64,000 bases of DNA, taken from the NCBI RefSeq assembly GCF_014696315.1, contig NZ_JACJPX010000016.1, positions 1 to 64,000 of the forward strand, given 5' to 3'. Below are positions 44,631 through 55,605 of the stretch, piece by piece; position 1 is the stretch's first letter; every line of letters starts with the position of its first letter. The notes below the pieces were generated by a model, which saw only the letters and a program-made list of their open reading frames with translations, did no database searches and was not told the origin of the DNA. Origin of the DNA: Calothrix membranacea FACHB-236. GTDB lineage: Bacteria > Cyanobacteriota > Cyanobacteriia > Cyanobacteriales > Nostocaceae. A program made the position numbers and the translations under genes.

Positions 44631-46367
44631 ATGAGCCGTAATCAGCAATCGATCTGGCATAAAAATCGCCATCAACAAGATATCTTGTCTGCAACATCTG
44701 CGCGCTTAGAACTTGTGTCTGAACGAGCCGAAGATTTAGAACTTTGCACAGCAGAAACCCTGCTTCCTACCCAAGAGGAACTGACTTTGTATCGTAGGCT
44801 TTATGAAAATATTCCGTCTGTATATTTCAGTTTGGATATAACAGGAATAATTTTGTCTGTAAATAAATTTGGTGCCAACTGTCTCGGTTACAGCGTTGAA
44901 GAATTGATTGATAAGTCGGTTTTGAATTTATTTGAACAGTCAGATAAAAAAAGATTATCTGATGCTTTAGGGGAATTAGTCAAAACTTCATCCCCTAGTG
45001 AAGTATCTAATTGGGAATTTCGGTTAAATTGTCCAGAGAGCAAGATTGTATGGGTAAAGGTTGTAGCAAGGTTATTACCTGCTGATGATGGAATTTATCC
45101 TCTAGAGTTAGAGTCCAACCCAACAGATAAACACCATCAAAAGCATCCGCAAATTCTAATGGTATTGGAAGATATCACTACTCATAAACAAGCAGAAGAT
45201 GCTTTACGAGAAAGTGAACAAAGGTTTCATTCTATGGCCAATACTGCACCAGTAATGTTATGGATGACAGGATGTGACGGACTTTTTACCTTTTTTAATC
45301 AATCCTGGTTAAAGTTTACTGGACGTAGCATGGAGCAACAGCAAGGTTTAGGCTGGCTAGAAGGAGTACATCCACAAGAGCAAGATTTCTGTCAAGAAAT
45401 CTATGATTCCGCTTTTCATGCTAGAGCCAAATTTGAGATGGAATATCGGCTAAAACGCCATGATGATGAATATCGTTGGATTCTAGATACGGGTATTCCG
45501 AGGTTTACCCCTAATGGTAAATTTGTCGGTTACATTGGCTGCTGTATAGATATTACAGAGCGCAAATCAGCAGAAGTTGCTCTCAAACATAGTCAAGAAT
45601 CAGTGCAAGCACAGTTAGAGGAAATGGAAAGCCTCAATCGCCTTAAAGATGAATTTCTCAGTACTGTATCGCACGAACTACGCACGCCATTAACTAATAT
45701 GAAAATGGCAATTCAAATGTTAGGCATAGCACTCAATCAAGAGCAGAACTTTTTGTCCGAGATGGACAAGCCACAAGCAGAACGCTCTAAAGCATCTCGT
45801 TATTATGAAATTTTAGATAATGAGTGCGATCGCGAAATAAATCTCATTAGTAATTTTCTAGATTTGCAAAGGTTAGATAATAACACTAAGCCTTTGGTAC
45901 TCGAAACTATTCAAGTACAGCAATGGCTCTGGCGGGTAGTAGAACTATTTAAAGCACGTAACCGCAACTCTTGTCAGCAAAAGTTACGCCTGAGCGTTGC
46001 TAGCAATCTGCCTTTATTAACTTGCGATCCATTCAGTCTAGAGCGTATTTTAATAGAACTGCTCACCAACGCTTGTAAATTTAGCCCTCCTGATGCAGAA
46101 ATTACAATTTCTGCTCAAATGAAATCGCAAAATATGCAATTCCAGGTAATTAATTCGGGTGTAGAAATTCCTAGTTGCGAATTACCACGCATTTTCGATA
46201 AATTTTATCGCATTCCTAGTAATGACCCTTGGAAGCAAGGTGGCACGGGTTTAGGTTTAGCACTAGTACAGAAACTTACCAAACTTTTAGGAGGAACAAT
46301 CGAAGTTGAAAGTGGGTCAAACCGTACCTGTTTTGCGATTCAATTACCATTGAGTAATGAGGTGTGA
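44631..46367 (+). CDS. PAS-domain sensor histidine kinase
   Basis: 578 residues, no membrane segment. Two PAS domains (about 52-195 and 205-325; the second has its PAC part YRWILDTGIPRFTPNGKFVGYIG) precede a HisKA domain with H-box FLSTVSHELRTPLTNMK (about 350) and a HATPase domain: N-box LERILIELLTNACKFS, F-box IFDKFYRIP and G2 GGTGLGLALV. The G1 box is reduced (FQVINSGVEIPSCEL, with Ser in place of the usual Asp-Gly), which could lower activity. No regulator gene is adjacent. Signal unknown. Confidence 0.9.
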   Translation: MSRNQQSIWHKNRHQQDILSATSARLELVSERAEDLELCTAETLLPTQEELTLYRRLYENIPSVYFSLDITGIILSVNKFGANCLGYSVEELIDKSVLNLFEQSDKKRLSDALGELVKTSSPSEVSNWEFRLNCPESKIVWVKVVARLLPADDGIYPLELESNPTDKHHQKHPQILMVLEDITTHKQAEDALRESEQRFHSMANTAPVMLWMTGCDGLFTFFNQSWLKFTGRSMEQQQGLGWLEGVHPQEQDFCQEIYDSAFHARAKFEMEYRLKRHDDEYRWILDTGIPRFTPNGKFVGYIGCCIDITERKSAEVALKHSQESVQAQLEEMESLNRLKDEFLSTVSHELRTPLTNMKMAIQMLGIALNQEQNFLSEMDKPQAERSKASRYYEILDNECDREINLISNFLDLQRLDNNTKPLVLETIQVQQWLWRVVELFKARNRNSCQQKLRLSVASNLPLLTCDPFSLERILIELLTNACKFSPPDAEITISAQMKSQNMQFQVINSGVEIPSCELPRIFDKFYRIPSNDPWKQGGTGLGLALVQKLTKLLGGTIEVESGSNRTCFAIQLPLSNEV

Positions 46368-46629
46368 GGGAAATTAAACAATAGACGTTTGGTATTTGGG
46401 ATTTGGTGTTTTTTCCCTGCTTACCCTACTCCCCTGCACCATTGTTGGATAAATTAGCTGGCTGAAATCTGAAATATTAGGCTAATATGCGTCACAATTA
46501 ATACTGCCACCAAAATTTAATAGTGACCACAATTTCTGAGCGGTCTACTGTAGGCAGGGGTAGCCAGTTGTGGCACTTTGAATCTAAGTGGCAAGAAGCA
46601 CCTTGGAATGGGAATGAGGAACTTCCACT

Positions 46630-48636
46630 ATGCTGATTTGCCCTCAGTGTAAATTTGAAAACTTGAACTCTAACAAATTCTGCCAAAATTGTGGTACATC
46701 CTTGACCCACAAGGTCTGTCCCGAATGCAGTACCTCTGTACCTATCAACGCACTAAATTGTCCCAACTGTAGTACAGAATGCGGAACTGTTTGGTGGGCA
46801 ATAATTGCCAAAGCTGCAACTGCAGAAGCGGAAATTGCTAATCAAAATAGTAGCGAAAATGAGGCACGAGAAAAAGATACAGAAGAGGCAGTAATATCTG
46901 CTGTATCTCCTATGCCAACTAGCCCTCAGCTTACAGTAGGCTCTTATTTAGACTTAGAACAGCGTTATCAATTATTAGAGCCACTACCAAATTTAGAAGC
47001 ACTTCCCGTCAACGCTGAGACATGTATTAAGGTATTAGACTGCCAACCATATCAAATTTCACCGCTGGAGGCCATATTAGAAAATTGGCAAAAGGGTTTA
47101 GTAACACCATCTGTAGAAGCTAGTGGAATTCCCCACCTTGCTAAACCTTATATTGCTTTACAATCCCAAGGAAACCCAGGGATACCGCCAATTCATGATG
47201 CATGGCAGCAAGGTGAAATACAAGTGGTAGTTATCCAAAACCGCTCACATTTGCCGCGGTTACTCGACCTGTGGCAAGAAAACACCACAAGTTCGCTCCA
47301 AATAATTCACTGGTGTTATCAGATGACCCAATTGTGGACAGTGCTAGAAACAGTGAATTGTCGTCATAGTCTTTTGGATTTGGCGAATTTGCTCTTGGAT
47401 GAAGACCAAACACTGACGTTAGGACGTTTATATCCGGAATTACCCAATATTCAACTCTCTGGTGATGTGACAGCAGATTTAGCAGACCAGACATCCGATC
47501 AACCAGAGCAGCGTTTAACAATTAAAGCATTGGGGCGGGTTTGGCAGGCATTATTTAGGCAGTCTCAACGCACTCAATTTGGCTCTGTAGTTCAGATGTT
47601 AGGGGATTTGGAAATCGGTAAAATTGAGACGATCGCACAATTGCGATCGCGTCTTGAAGAAATGTCTACTGAATTAGTAGCACCAACTATTGAAACTTTG
47701 CCGCCCAAAGAGGAAAAATATCCCACTGCGCCAACTATGCTGCAATTTGATGACTCAGAGGATTTCAGTGCCAAAAATGATGATATGCCCACAGTGGTGC
47801 TACCAATGCAGCTAAGTAGTCTGCAAGATGCGGGTTCTACTGACGTTGGCAGGCAACGTCATCATAATGAAGATTTCTTTGGCATTGAAACCAAGATTAA
47901 CAAACTAGAGTTACCTAAAACTAGAGTTCTACAAGCCCGTGGTTTGTATATTCTCTGTGATGGTATGGGTGGTCACGCTGGCGGCGAAATAGCCAGTGAG
48001 TTGGCAGTAACTACCCTGCGGCAATATTTCCAAGAACACTGGGTTGCTAACCAGCTACCAAGCGAAGACAGCATCCGGGAAGCAGTATACCTAGCGAATC
48101 AGGCAATTTACGACCTAAATCAAAAAGATGCCCGTTCTGGCGTTGGGCGCATGGGTACGACTCTAGTCATGCTTTTAATCCAGGATAGTCACGCCGCTGT
48201 GGCTCATGTAGGAGATAGCCGCCTCTATTGCGTCACTCATAAGCGGGGGCTGGAACAAATCACAGTAGATCATGAAGTTGGTCAGCGAGAAATTAGCAGA
48301 GGCATAGAACCTACCGTAGCTTATGCCCGTGCCGATGCTTATCAACTTACCCAAGCTTTAGGGCCCCGTGACGAACACTCAATTAATCCCGATGTAGACT
48401 TTTTCGAGATTAATGAAGATACGCTGTTTATCCTAGCCTCAGACGGTTTATCGGATAATGATTTATTAGAAATACATTGGCAGACCCACCTTAAACCTCT
48501 ACTCGGTTCCGGTACCAACTTAGAGTCCGGCGTGATGGACTTAATTGATTTAGCAAATCAATACAATGGTCATGACAATATTACAGCTATACTGATTCGG
48601 GCGAAAGTGCGTCCCAATTTAGACAGCCAAAAATAA
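46630..48636 (+). CDS. PP2C-type protein phosphatase with N-terminal zinc ribbons
   Basis: 668 residues. The first 50 residues carry four CxxC pairs (LICPQCKFENL, KFCQNCGTSL, KVCPECST, LNCPNCST), two zinc ribbons. Residues 100-340 form a domain of unclear fold, similar in style to a degenerate kinase. The C-terminal 270 residues are a PP2C phosphatase with its metal-binding motifs: GRQRHHNEDFFGIE, LYILCDGMGGHAGG, GRMGTTLVMLL, VGDSRLY and GHDNITAILI. It starts 122 bases before the FHA-kinase gene on the same strand; the two probably act on common targets in opposite directions. Cytosolic. Confidence 0.9.
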   Translation: MLICPQCKFENLNSNKFCQNCGTSLTHKVCPECSTSVPINALNCPNCSTECGTVWWAIIAKAATAEAEIANQNSSENEAREKDTEEAVISAVSPMPTSPQLTVGSYLDLEQRYQLLEPLPNLEALPVNAETCIKVLDCQPYQISPLEAILENWQKGLVTPSVEASGIPHLAKPYIALQSQGNPGIPPIHDAWQQGEIQVVVIQNRSHLPRLLDLWQENTTSSLQIIHWCYQMTQLWTVLETVNCRHSLLDLANLLLDEDQTLTLGRLYPELPNIQLSGDVTADLADQTSDQPEQRLTIKALGRVWQALFRQSQRTQFGSVVQMLGDLEIGKIETIAQLRSRLEEMSTELVAPTIETLPPKEEKYPTAPTMLQFDDSEDFSAKNDDMPTVVLPMQLSSLQDAGSTDVGRQRHHNEDFFGIETKINKLELPKTRVLQARGLYILCDGMGGHAGGEIASELAVTTLRQYFQEHWVANQLPSEDSIREAVYLANQAIYDLNQKDARSGVGRMGTTLVMLLIQDSHAAVAHVGDSRLYCVTHKRGLEQITVDHEVGQREISRGIEPTVAYARADAYQLTQALGPRDEHSINPDVDFFEINEDTLFILASDGLSDNDLLEIHWQTHLKPLLGSGTNLESGVMDLIDLANQYNGHDNITAILIRAKVRPNLDSQK

Positions 48637-48758
48637 ATATGAATTATGAAGTATAAATTTTTAATTCTAATTACCGTAACTTCCTAAAATTAAATGTAGC
48701 TAATGCTCAGTTACATTTCTGTTGTTAACCTTTAACCTTCATCCTTTATCTTTGTATT

Positions 48759-50012
48759 GTGGTTACTCTGACACTGCTAGAACCGCAACAAAAAACGCCG
48801 CTGAAACAATGGTATTTCGAGAACTCCTCCGTAATTCGCATTGGACGTGCGGCGGATAACGACGTTGTTTTAACTGATAGCTTAGTTTCTCGCTATCATT
48901 TAGAACTCAAACAAGTCAATTCTGTTAAAAGTGGTGGTTTGTGGCAAGTAATTAGTCAAGGCACTAATGGCACTTTCTTAAATGGTGTGCTTGTGACTCA
49001 GAATCAGCTGCCAGATAATTCTCTGTTGCAACTAGCACAGGGAGGCCCAATACTAAAATTCCAGCTGCAAGAGGTGACAGCACCAGAATCTTGGTTGCGG
49101 CAAACAGAACTACCTGGCTCAATGGAAAAAACCCTCTCGCCTGGATCTGTTCCCTGCACCCATGAAGGTAACTCCCCAAATAATTTATTTTGCATCCATT
49201 GCGGTCAGCCTTTATCAGTGCAAAAGACAATTCGCCAGTATCAAGTCTTACGAACACTGGGACAAGGCGGTATGGGAACTACCTATTTAGCTTGGGATGC
49301 AACAGGTGTGACTGCTAAACACCCTCAACTGTTGGTGTTAAAGCAGATGAATGCCGATATGGTGAAGATTGCTAAGGCCCAGGAATTATTTGAGCGAGAA
49401 GCACATACTTTAAAATCCTTGCATCATGAAGGAATTCCCAAATATTATGACTTCTTTGTGGAAGGCGGCAAAAAATATTTGGCAATGGAGTTAGTTCATG
49501 GACAGGATTTAGAAAAGCGAATTTATACAACCGGGCCAGTGACACCAAACCAAGCGATCGCCTGGATGATCCAAACCTGCGATATATTAGACTATCTCCA
49601 CAGCCAACAACCACCACTAATTCACCGGGATATTAAACCGGCGAATTTAATGGTGCGAAGTTCTAACAATCGCATAGTGGTGTTAGATTTTGGTGCTGTC
49701 AAAGAAATTGGCACAGCACCAGGTACTCGTATTGGTGCAGAGGGTTACTGCGCTCCTGAACAAGAACGCGGACAACCCCTGACTCAATCCGATTTGTATG
49801 CTATCGGCCCAACCTTAATTTTTTTGCTGACAGGTGAAAACCCGTTCAAGTTTTATCACCAACGAGGACGACATTTTCGGTTTGAAGTAGCTACTGTGCC
49901 TACAATCACCCCCCAATTAAGAGAGGTGATTGATCGAGTCACAGAGCCATTGCCACGCGATCGCTATCAAACTGCGAAAGAACTGGCTACAGCATTAGCT
50001 ACTTGCCGATAA
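48759..50012 (+). CDS. FHA-domain serine/threonine protein kinase with zinc ribbon
   Basis: 417 residues from GTG 48759. An FHA domain (about 20-105: RIGRAADNDVVLTD, SRYHLEL, GTNGTFLNGV) that binds phosphothreonine is followed by a zinc ribbon (CTHEGNSPNNLFCIHCGQPL) and a Hanks-type kinase: Gly loop LGQGGMGTTYLA, Lys in LVLKQM, HRDIKPANL, and VLDFGAVKE for DFG. The kinase ends near residue 415 with no membrane segment. Zinc ribbon plus kinase parallels the zinc ribbons of the phosphatase next door. Operon with that gene is likely. Confidence 0.92.
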   Translation: MVTLTLLEPQQKTPLKQWYFENSSVIRIGRAADNDVVLTDSLVSRYHLELKQVNSVKSGGLWQVISQGTNGTFLNGVLVTQNQLPDNSLLQLAQGGPILKFQLQEVTAPESWLRQTELPGSMEKTLSPGSVPCTHEGNSPNNLFCIHCGQPLSVQKTIRQYQVLRTLGQGGMGTTYLAWDATGVTAKHPQLLVLKQMNADMVKIAKAQELFEREAHTLKSLHHEGIPKYYDFFVEGGKKYLAMELVHGQDLEKRIYTTGPVTPNQAIAWMIQTCDILDYLHSQQPPLIHRDIKPANLMVRSSNNRIVVLDFGAVKEIGTAPGTRIGAEGYCAPEQERGQPLTQSDLYAIGPTLIFLLTGENPFKFYHQRGRHFRFEVATVPTITPQLREVIDRVTEPLPRDRYQTAKELATALATCR

Positions 50013-50059
50013 AGTAAATGAGTATCAGGTCTGAAGGTTGAAAATTCATCCTTCATCCT

Positions 50060-50278
50060 TTATTCTTCGTCCCAAGCTTCCACTGCTAACAATTCGCTGA
50101 TTGGATCTTGCATAGTAAATCCAAAATCTAACAGTTCTTGTTTCCAGTGTGGCCAATCGTTGCCATAGAGCAAAGCGATTTTCCAAATGCTATCAGTTGG
50201 CTTGATAATATTTGATTCTACGAGTGATTGCACGTTACGCTGCAATTTCACCATTGGGTGAATTACTTGCTGAGTCAT
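50060..50278 (-). CDS. Small conserved hypothetical protein
   Basis: 72 residues, ATG 50278. Soluble, with helices (PMVKLQRNVQSLVESNI) and a Trp-rich part (IWKIALLYGNDWPHWKQELLDFGF), acidic end (EAWDEE). Looks like a real small cyanobacterial protein, convergent with the kinase gene; no function is known to me. Confidence 0.6.
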   Translation of the reverse strand: MTQQVIHPMVKLQRNVQSLVESNIIKPTDSIWKIALLYGNDWPHWKQELLDFGFTMQDPISELLAVEAWDEE

Positions 50279-51107
50279 AACCTCGATTCAATTCAGATTT
50301 TGTTTAGTAAATACTTAATCAAAACTGCTTTCCGTTTTGTAAATGCTACCGATGCGTAGAGCGTTGTAATCTGGCAAAGCTAGTCTTAACTATTTAACTA
50401 TACCATAACTTACTCTACTAAATTGGCGGACAATCGGTTTTGTACGGTAATTACCACCACAAAACAAAGACGTTTATCGCACAGTCATCGTAGACACTGA
50501 AAGCACAAAACAGCCGTCCTCATCAATGCATGGATCACATAGGCAGACAAGACTTGTAAAACTGTATTGGTTTTAGTCAACGGAATATTTGCAAATTTTG
50601 AAAAACCCATACAATACGGGTAGTTGAGAATTTTTGTTGTGCAACAGCAAAACAATTTTACCGTTTTGTATTTGCATCTTATATAGAATATCGCAAACAT
50701 CTAAACTTCAACAATCAGATTGCAAATCTTTATAAAACTTTCATGTTGCTGCTCAAGTGCGATCGCACAACAGTATCCTAGTTTACGGTTTGCATATATA
50801 AAAATCCTGCTCCAGGTAGATGGAGCAAATAGACATCATAAATCCATGACTCATGCAAATACGATGGATTTGTAATTTTGGCAGAGAATGCGATCGCTGC
50901 TATGCGTCTTGGTTTAGAGTAGGCGATCAGCATGGAAAATCATTACGGCTGCACTAGTATAGATAAAGCTATTCAACACTCAGAGTGAGCTTAGAGACTG
51001 TGTATCAGACATATTTCGCCTAGATGATAGTTTTTGAGAAGTAGTGGGTATGCTCATAACGGGAGGACTGCTATCACCTAAGTATTTACCATAGCATTCA
51101 TTAAAGT
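50279..51107. other. Long intergenic region with two adjacent hairpins
   Basis: 829 bases. TATATA (50795-50800) is followed by TGCTCC/GGAGCA (50808-50813, 50822-50827) and AAATCCAT/ATGGATTT (50840-50847, 50864-50871) and then a short T-rich tail, so a small RNA of about 70 bases on the plus strand is possible. Three HIP1-like sites occur. A minus-strand frame at 50485-50700 looks random. Confidence 0.4.
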
Positions 51108-51530
51108 ATGGCTAGTTCATGGGAACAATACCAAATTAAACGCACCAAGCAAATTAAGCGCCGACAAAAGTTTGTCACAATAGTGTCTCTAGTTTCGTTT
51201 TTAGGTTCCATAGTGTTTTCAGCAGCTCCTGCAATTAAACAGGCTATTCAACCATCCCAGAAAGTAGTAGTATCTCCAGATTCTTCACTACAACAAAGAG
51301 CACAGGGTTTTGAGATGGTTTTAAAACGAGAACCCGAGAATTTAGTAGCGCTAGAGGGGTTAGTAAATGTGCGGCTAAAGTTACAAGATACTCAAGGTGC
51401 TATTCAACCTTTAGAAAAACTTGTGAGTTTACGCCCTGATAAGCCGAATTATAAAGTTATTTTAGAGCGTCTGAGGAAAAAACAAGCTCAGAACAAAACC
51501 CAAATAAATCAACAGCTTAAGCATAATTAA
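51108..51530 (+). CDS. Membrane-anchored TPR-like protein
   Basis: 140 residues. A basic N-terminus (KRTKQIKRRQK) and one hydrophobic segment (FVTIVSLVSFLGSIVFSAAPA) anchor it with the C-terminus outside. Residues 60-130 form about two TPR motifs: RAQGFEMVLKREPENLVALEGL then VRLKLQDTQGAIQPLEKLVSLRPDKP. Probably a protein-interaction adaptor. No partner is evident nearby. Confidence 0.75.
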   Translation: MASSWEQYQIKRTKQIKRRQKFVTIVSLVSFLGSIVFSAAPAIKQAIQPSQKVVVSPDSSLQQRAQGFEMVLKREPENLVALEGLVNVRLKLQDTQGAIQPLEKLVSLRPDKPNYKVILERLRKKQAQNKTQINQQLKHN

Positions 51531-51903
51531 TAAATTCAATACTTTACTTTTAAAAAATTTTTCATTTAATGTTGCAAGGTCAATAGCCTTTTAATATCAA
51601 TAAGTATTTCTTCAATACAGAGAAATATTAATCTTAACCGCTTGCTATTTTTGTTATACCAACTTTATATTAATTTGCATAGAATAATCAGGTTAAAACC
51701 ATTATATGGGCATGGTTATTAACCTCCATAGGTTTCATGCAGCTTCACAATAATTTGCCATTAAATACTAAGCTTGAGCATGAACAATAATAGCCATTTA
51801 AAGACAACACAAGTGGGGAAAATTGAATCTATTATTTGCTCGGGAAAAGGCAGACATAATAACACCGATAGTAAATTCTAATTGCTGTTCATATTTATTC
51901 AAT
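51531..51903. other. Intergenic region separating the core genome from the glycan cluster
   Basis: 373 AT-rich bases, with a small stem AACCAT/ATGGTT near 51695-51715. The genes on both sides end here (convergent). No gene is seen. Confidence 0.5.
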
Positions 51904-54900
51904 TTATCCTCCTATTTGTAATATTGGTAATTTTTCAGCTTGCAATTGTGTGATTACTGATTTGTCTTCTTTTTCTAATACAATTCTACTATGCAGATGT
52001 GGTAATAGATTTCGCCACTGTTTTGTAGTGAGTTTTTCTATCAAAGAAATTTGTATAATTTCAGTAATATCTATTTCATTTTCTATCATTAAATTCATTG
52101 CAATACTAGATAGCATTAAATCTGCATTTTCAGAATCGATATTATCAACATATATTAATAATGTAATTTTATGATGATAATTAGTATCATTAACTAAAGT
52201 TTTGATCACTCCTCCTAAGTGAGAATACAAATCATCTTCTGATTGATTCCAATCAGGAAATATAATTAAATTAATTTCTCTCAGATTAAAAGGTTCAAGA
52301 ATTTTATTAATTAAAACATTGCTGACAATATCGGCCATCTTAGACCAAGAAAACTTCTGAGATTGTACTAATCCAGCTTGAATTAAAGAATTCCTGACTG
52401 TTGGTTTTTGAACCTCACTAAGAGCATCAGTCATACATTCAATATCATTATCTTTAACATATATCACTGCTTGTCCTCCTACTTCAGGTAACGAAGCGTT
52501 AGGAGTAGTAATTACAGGACAACCACAAGCCATTGCCTCAATTATTGGCATTCCAAAGCCTTCATATTGAGACGGATAAACTAATGCCTCTGCTCCAGCA
52601 TAAGCTAGTCTTAATTCTTCATCACTTAATTTTAATGCATGAAAAGTACATCCCGCAGTATATTCTCGCCATTCAGAAGGTAATTGGCTACCTGCACCAG
52701 TCGCTACTATATCGAAATTATGTTTATTGTTGAGTTGAGCAAATGCTTGAAAAAATAGAATTGTATTTTTGTATCCTCCTAAACTACCTAAGAGGAAATA
52801 AGATTTATTTATGCCATATTTATATTTAAAATCTTTGATTTCAGCTTCAGAAGCAGGATGAAAAATAGGATCTACCCCACAATGGGCGACAGTAATTGAT
52901 TCTAATGGTATATCTGTGAAGAATTTACTTAAATCCTTGGCCGTGTTTTCTGATATGGCAATAAAAGCAGAGGCATGCTTAATTGCATGATGTTTTTCTC
53001 TCCACATCGGTTCATTTAAATTACCTCCTAATACTTCTGGTATCATGTCATAAGCCATAAATACAGAAGGGGTATGAATAGGAGTAGTGTAGTAAGTGGA
53101 AATAAATAAATCTGTTTCTTCTTCATCGCAAATTTGTTGCAATATCTGGCGATCAGTATCAGTATTGTTATAGTCGTAAGGGTGTATAGTACGATAACGG
53201 ATACCATTAATTTTTGGTGCAGTGTTAGCCCGATCTAAAACCAAAATATGATCAGCAAATTCAGTATTTGCCCATTGTTCTAAAAGTGATTTCCATACCC
53301 TAGCAATTCCGGTATTAAATAGTTGGAAGAATACCCCGTCAATTAAAATATTTCGATTATGACGATTTTGATATTTTTTCTTTGCTACTTCATAAATTTT
53401 TATAGTCTCTTCAACATACTTATCCCAACTAAATTTCTGAGCTTGTTGAAGAGATTTTTGTGCTAGTTCTTTTCGATATTCAGGTTCTGAATATATCTTA
53501 AAGATAGCCTCACAAAGACCAAGTTCATCATGTGGATCAAGCATAATTCCTGCATCTTCAACTACTTCTGGTAACGAGGAAGTATTAGAAGTAATCACAG
53601 GAGTTCCACACTGCATAGCTTCTAGAGGTGGTAATCCAAAACCTTCATATAAAGATACATATAAAAATGCTAAAGCACCTGAATATAGAGGAGCTAAATC
53701 TTCATCAGGAACATAACCTGTAACAACTATGCGATCTTGTAATTTTCTATTCTTATCTATCTCTTCAAAAATCTCTTCATACTGCCACCCTTTCGTACCT
53801 ATCAATACTAAATTAAGATCATCAATTTGTTTACTTTGAATTAACTTCAAAAAACAACGGATAACATGAGCTATGTTTTTTCTTGGTTCTAAGGTAGATA
53901 AACTTAAAAGATAAGGTTTATCTGGTATATTATATTTTTCCTTTGTTTTGATGATTAACTGCTGATTGTCAGAAGGATAAAACTTTTTTTTATCTGCAGC
54001 TAAATATGTAACAAATACATTATTTTTATTTACACTACTTTTATAGCTGCAAACATCTTTTTTTGTAGACTCTGAAATACAAATTACAATATCATTTTTA
54101 TCAATGTTACCAATACTAGTTTTCAACAAATGATCTTCTTTGTATTCAAAGAATTCTGGATAAAGAATAGGAATTAAATCACAAACTGTAATAATTCTCT
54201 GAGCAAAATAAATATTAGATGGTAAAGGATAAAAAGTAGAATGATAAATATTGATATTGTTATACCTTAATTCGGTAATATCATATAATCTCAAATTATG
54301 CTGAATAAATTCAGAATTTAAATACTCTTGGCAGGCATGAGATAAATTAGGAAGACTTGCATATAAATAGAGTCGACATCTAGATGCAAGAAGTAAACCT
54401 CGCAAAATGTATTCAGTTACTCTAAAAACTCCTGTTTTTGCTCTCTCATATAGATAGCCTAAACCTAATACAGAAATATCTATAGCTATGCTTATAATTT
54501 CTTCATCGGTATGCTGCAATGAATTTGAGCTTGATGAATTCTGAATACTTAAATAGTGCTCAGAGTGAGAATATTGATTAGCCATCTGCCGATAATAATT
54601 ATCAGGAATAAACTTATTCATTTCTAATTGAATATTCATTAAATTCTCTTTACCTGATAAATATTTTGGCTCAAAGTAATTTTTATAAAAGAAATCTCTT
54701 GCCAGAAGATAATTCAAAGAGAAATTTTGCAAAGATTGATAAGTTTCAGAAAATGAAATTGATTGATTTTGTTCTCTGCATAAAACTAAAGGTTCAGGTA
54801 TATTGACGATATAATCATAATTAAATGCAATTAATAAATAAATTAAGCTATCTAATCCAGCACCATGTTGCAAGGCATCTATTATTGGTAATTCATTTGA

Positions 54901-55473
54901 TCTAGCTAAATTAATCAAATTCTCCAAACTTAAAACTAAATCTTTTTTCCTAAAAATACCACATGTTGGCGAACAAGGAACCCCAGAACCTCTCCATGAT
55001 TTTCCTTCAAATAAGCCTTTATATTGAAAAAATAAAGAAGGTACTTTACCTGCAATATCTATATCAAGATAAGATAAAATACTTGCATTAATTGTCTTAC
55101 CACAAAAAGCAGCAGTATAAACAAATCCTACTTCTTCATCCTGGATAAATTCCAAGGTTTTAGTTGTAAAATCTCTTAAAACTAAATCATCAGAAAATAA
55201 TAATTTTACATATTCTCCATTTGCACTTTGTATAGCTTTCAACCAATTTAAAGCAGGACCAATATTCGTATCATTTTTAATGATTTTAAAATTTCTTTTT
55301 GGTTGAAATTTTCTCAAAGTTTCTTGACAAATTGCTATAGTATTATCATGGGAATTATTATCAGATACAATAATTTCAATATCGTCATAATCTTGAACTA
55401 AGACACTTTCTAAACACTCTCTAATAAATCTTTCTGAATTATATGTAGGAATACAAAATGATACTAATGCCAT
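51904..55473 (-). CDS. Three-domain glycosyltransferase (GT2 + GT4 + GT4)
   Basis: 1189 residues. Residues 1-270 are a GT-A domain of family 2: [35 protein letters not shown] and [11 protein letters not shown]. Residues 330-700 are a GT-B domain of family 4 ([63 protein letters not shown]). Residues 715-1080 are a second family-4 domain ([40 protein letters not shown]). The last 100 residues have no clear domain. It may add three sugars in order, or two of the domains may have one role each. It is at the downstream end of the dideoxyhexose cluster, 130 bases after the RfbE-like gene. Confidence 0.92.
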   Translation of the reverse strand: MALVSFCIPTYNSERFIRECLESVLVQDYDDIEIIVSDNNSHDNTIAICQETLRKFQPKRNFKIIKNDTNIGPALNWLKAIQSANGEYVKLLFSDDLVLRDFTTKTLEFIQDEEVGFVYTAAFCGKTINASILSYLDIDIAGKVPSLFFQYKGLFEGKSWRGSGVPCSPTCGIFRKKDLVLSLENLINLARSNELPIIDALQHGAGLDSLIYLLIAFNYDYIVNIPEPLVLCREQNQSISFSETYQSLQNFSLNYLLARDFFYKNYFEPKYLSGKENLMNIQLEMNKFIPDNYYRQMANQYSHSEHYLSIQNSSSSNSLQHTDEEIISIAIDISVLGLGYLYERAKTGVFRVTEYILRGLLLASRCRLYLYASLPNLSHACQEYLNSEFIQHNLRLYDITELRYNNINIYHSTFYPLPSNIYFAQRIITVCDLIPILYPEFFEYKEDHLLKTSIGNIDKNDIVICISESTKKDVCSYKSSVNKNNVFVTYLAADKKKFYPSDNQQLIIKTKEKYNIPDKPYLLSLSTLEPRKNIAHVIRCFLKLIQSKQIDDLNLVLIGTKGWQYEEIFEEIDKNRKLQDRIVVTGYVPDEDLAPLYSGALAFLYVSLYEGFGLPPLEAMQCGTPVITSNTSSLPEVVEDAGIMLDPHDELGLCEAIFKIYSEPEYRKELAQKSLQQAQKFSWDKYVEETIKIYEVAKKKYQNRHNRNILIDGVFFQLFNTGIARVWKSLLEQWANTEFADHILVLDRANTAPKINGIRYRTIHPYDYNNTDTDRQILQQICDEEETDLFISTYYTTPIHTPSVFMAYDMIPEVLGGNLNEPMWREKHHAIKHASAFIAISENTAKDLSKFFTDIPLESITVAHCGVDPIFHPASEAEIKDFKYKYGINKSYFLLGSLGGYKNTILFFQAFAQLNNKHNFDIVATGAGSQLPSEWREYTAGCTFHALKLSDEELRLAYAGAEALVYPSQYEGFGMPIIEAMACGCPVITTPNASLPEVGGQAVIYVKDNDIECMTDALSEVQKPTVRNSLIQAGLVQSQKFSWSKMADIVSNVLINKILEPFNLREINLIIFPDWNQSEDDLYSHLGGVIKTLVNDTNYHHKITLLIYVDNIDSENADLMLSSIAMNLMIENEIDITEIIQISLIEKLTTKQWRNLLPHLHSRIVLEKEDKSVITQLQAEKLPILQIGG

Positions 55474-55605
55474 AATATTTTACTGCTGAGAATCAATCAA
55501 TATATTTGTCGTTTTTAAGGCAGTCAATCAAAAAAGACTATTTTTGAAGCATAATCTAATTACTGCTAGTCATGAAAATATTTAACTTAAATAAGTTCTT
55601 AGCCA

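Noticed and set aside
50485-50700. Minus-strand 71-codon frame
   Set aside because: Random, Cys- and Phe-rich composition typical of AT-rich non-coding DNA, with no start signal.
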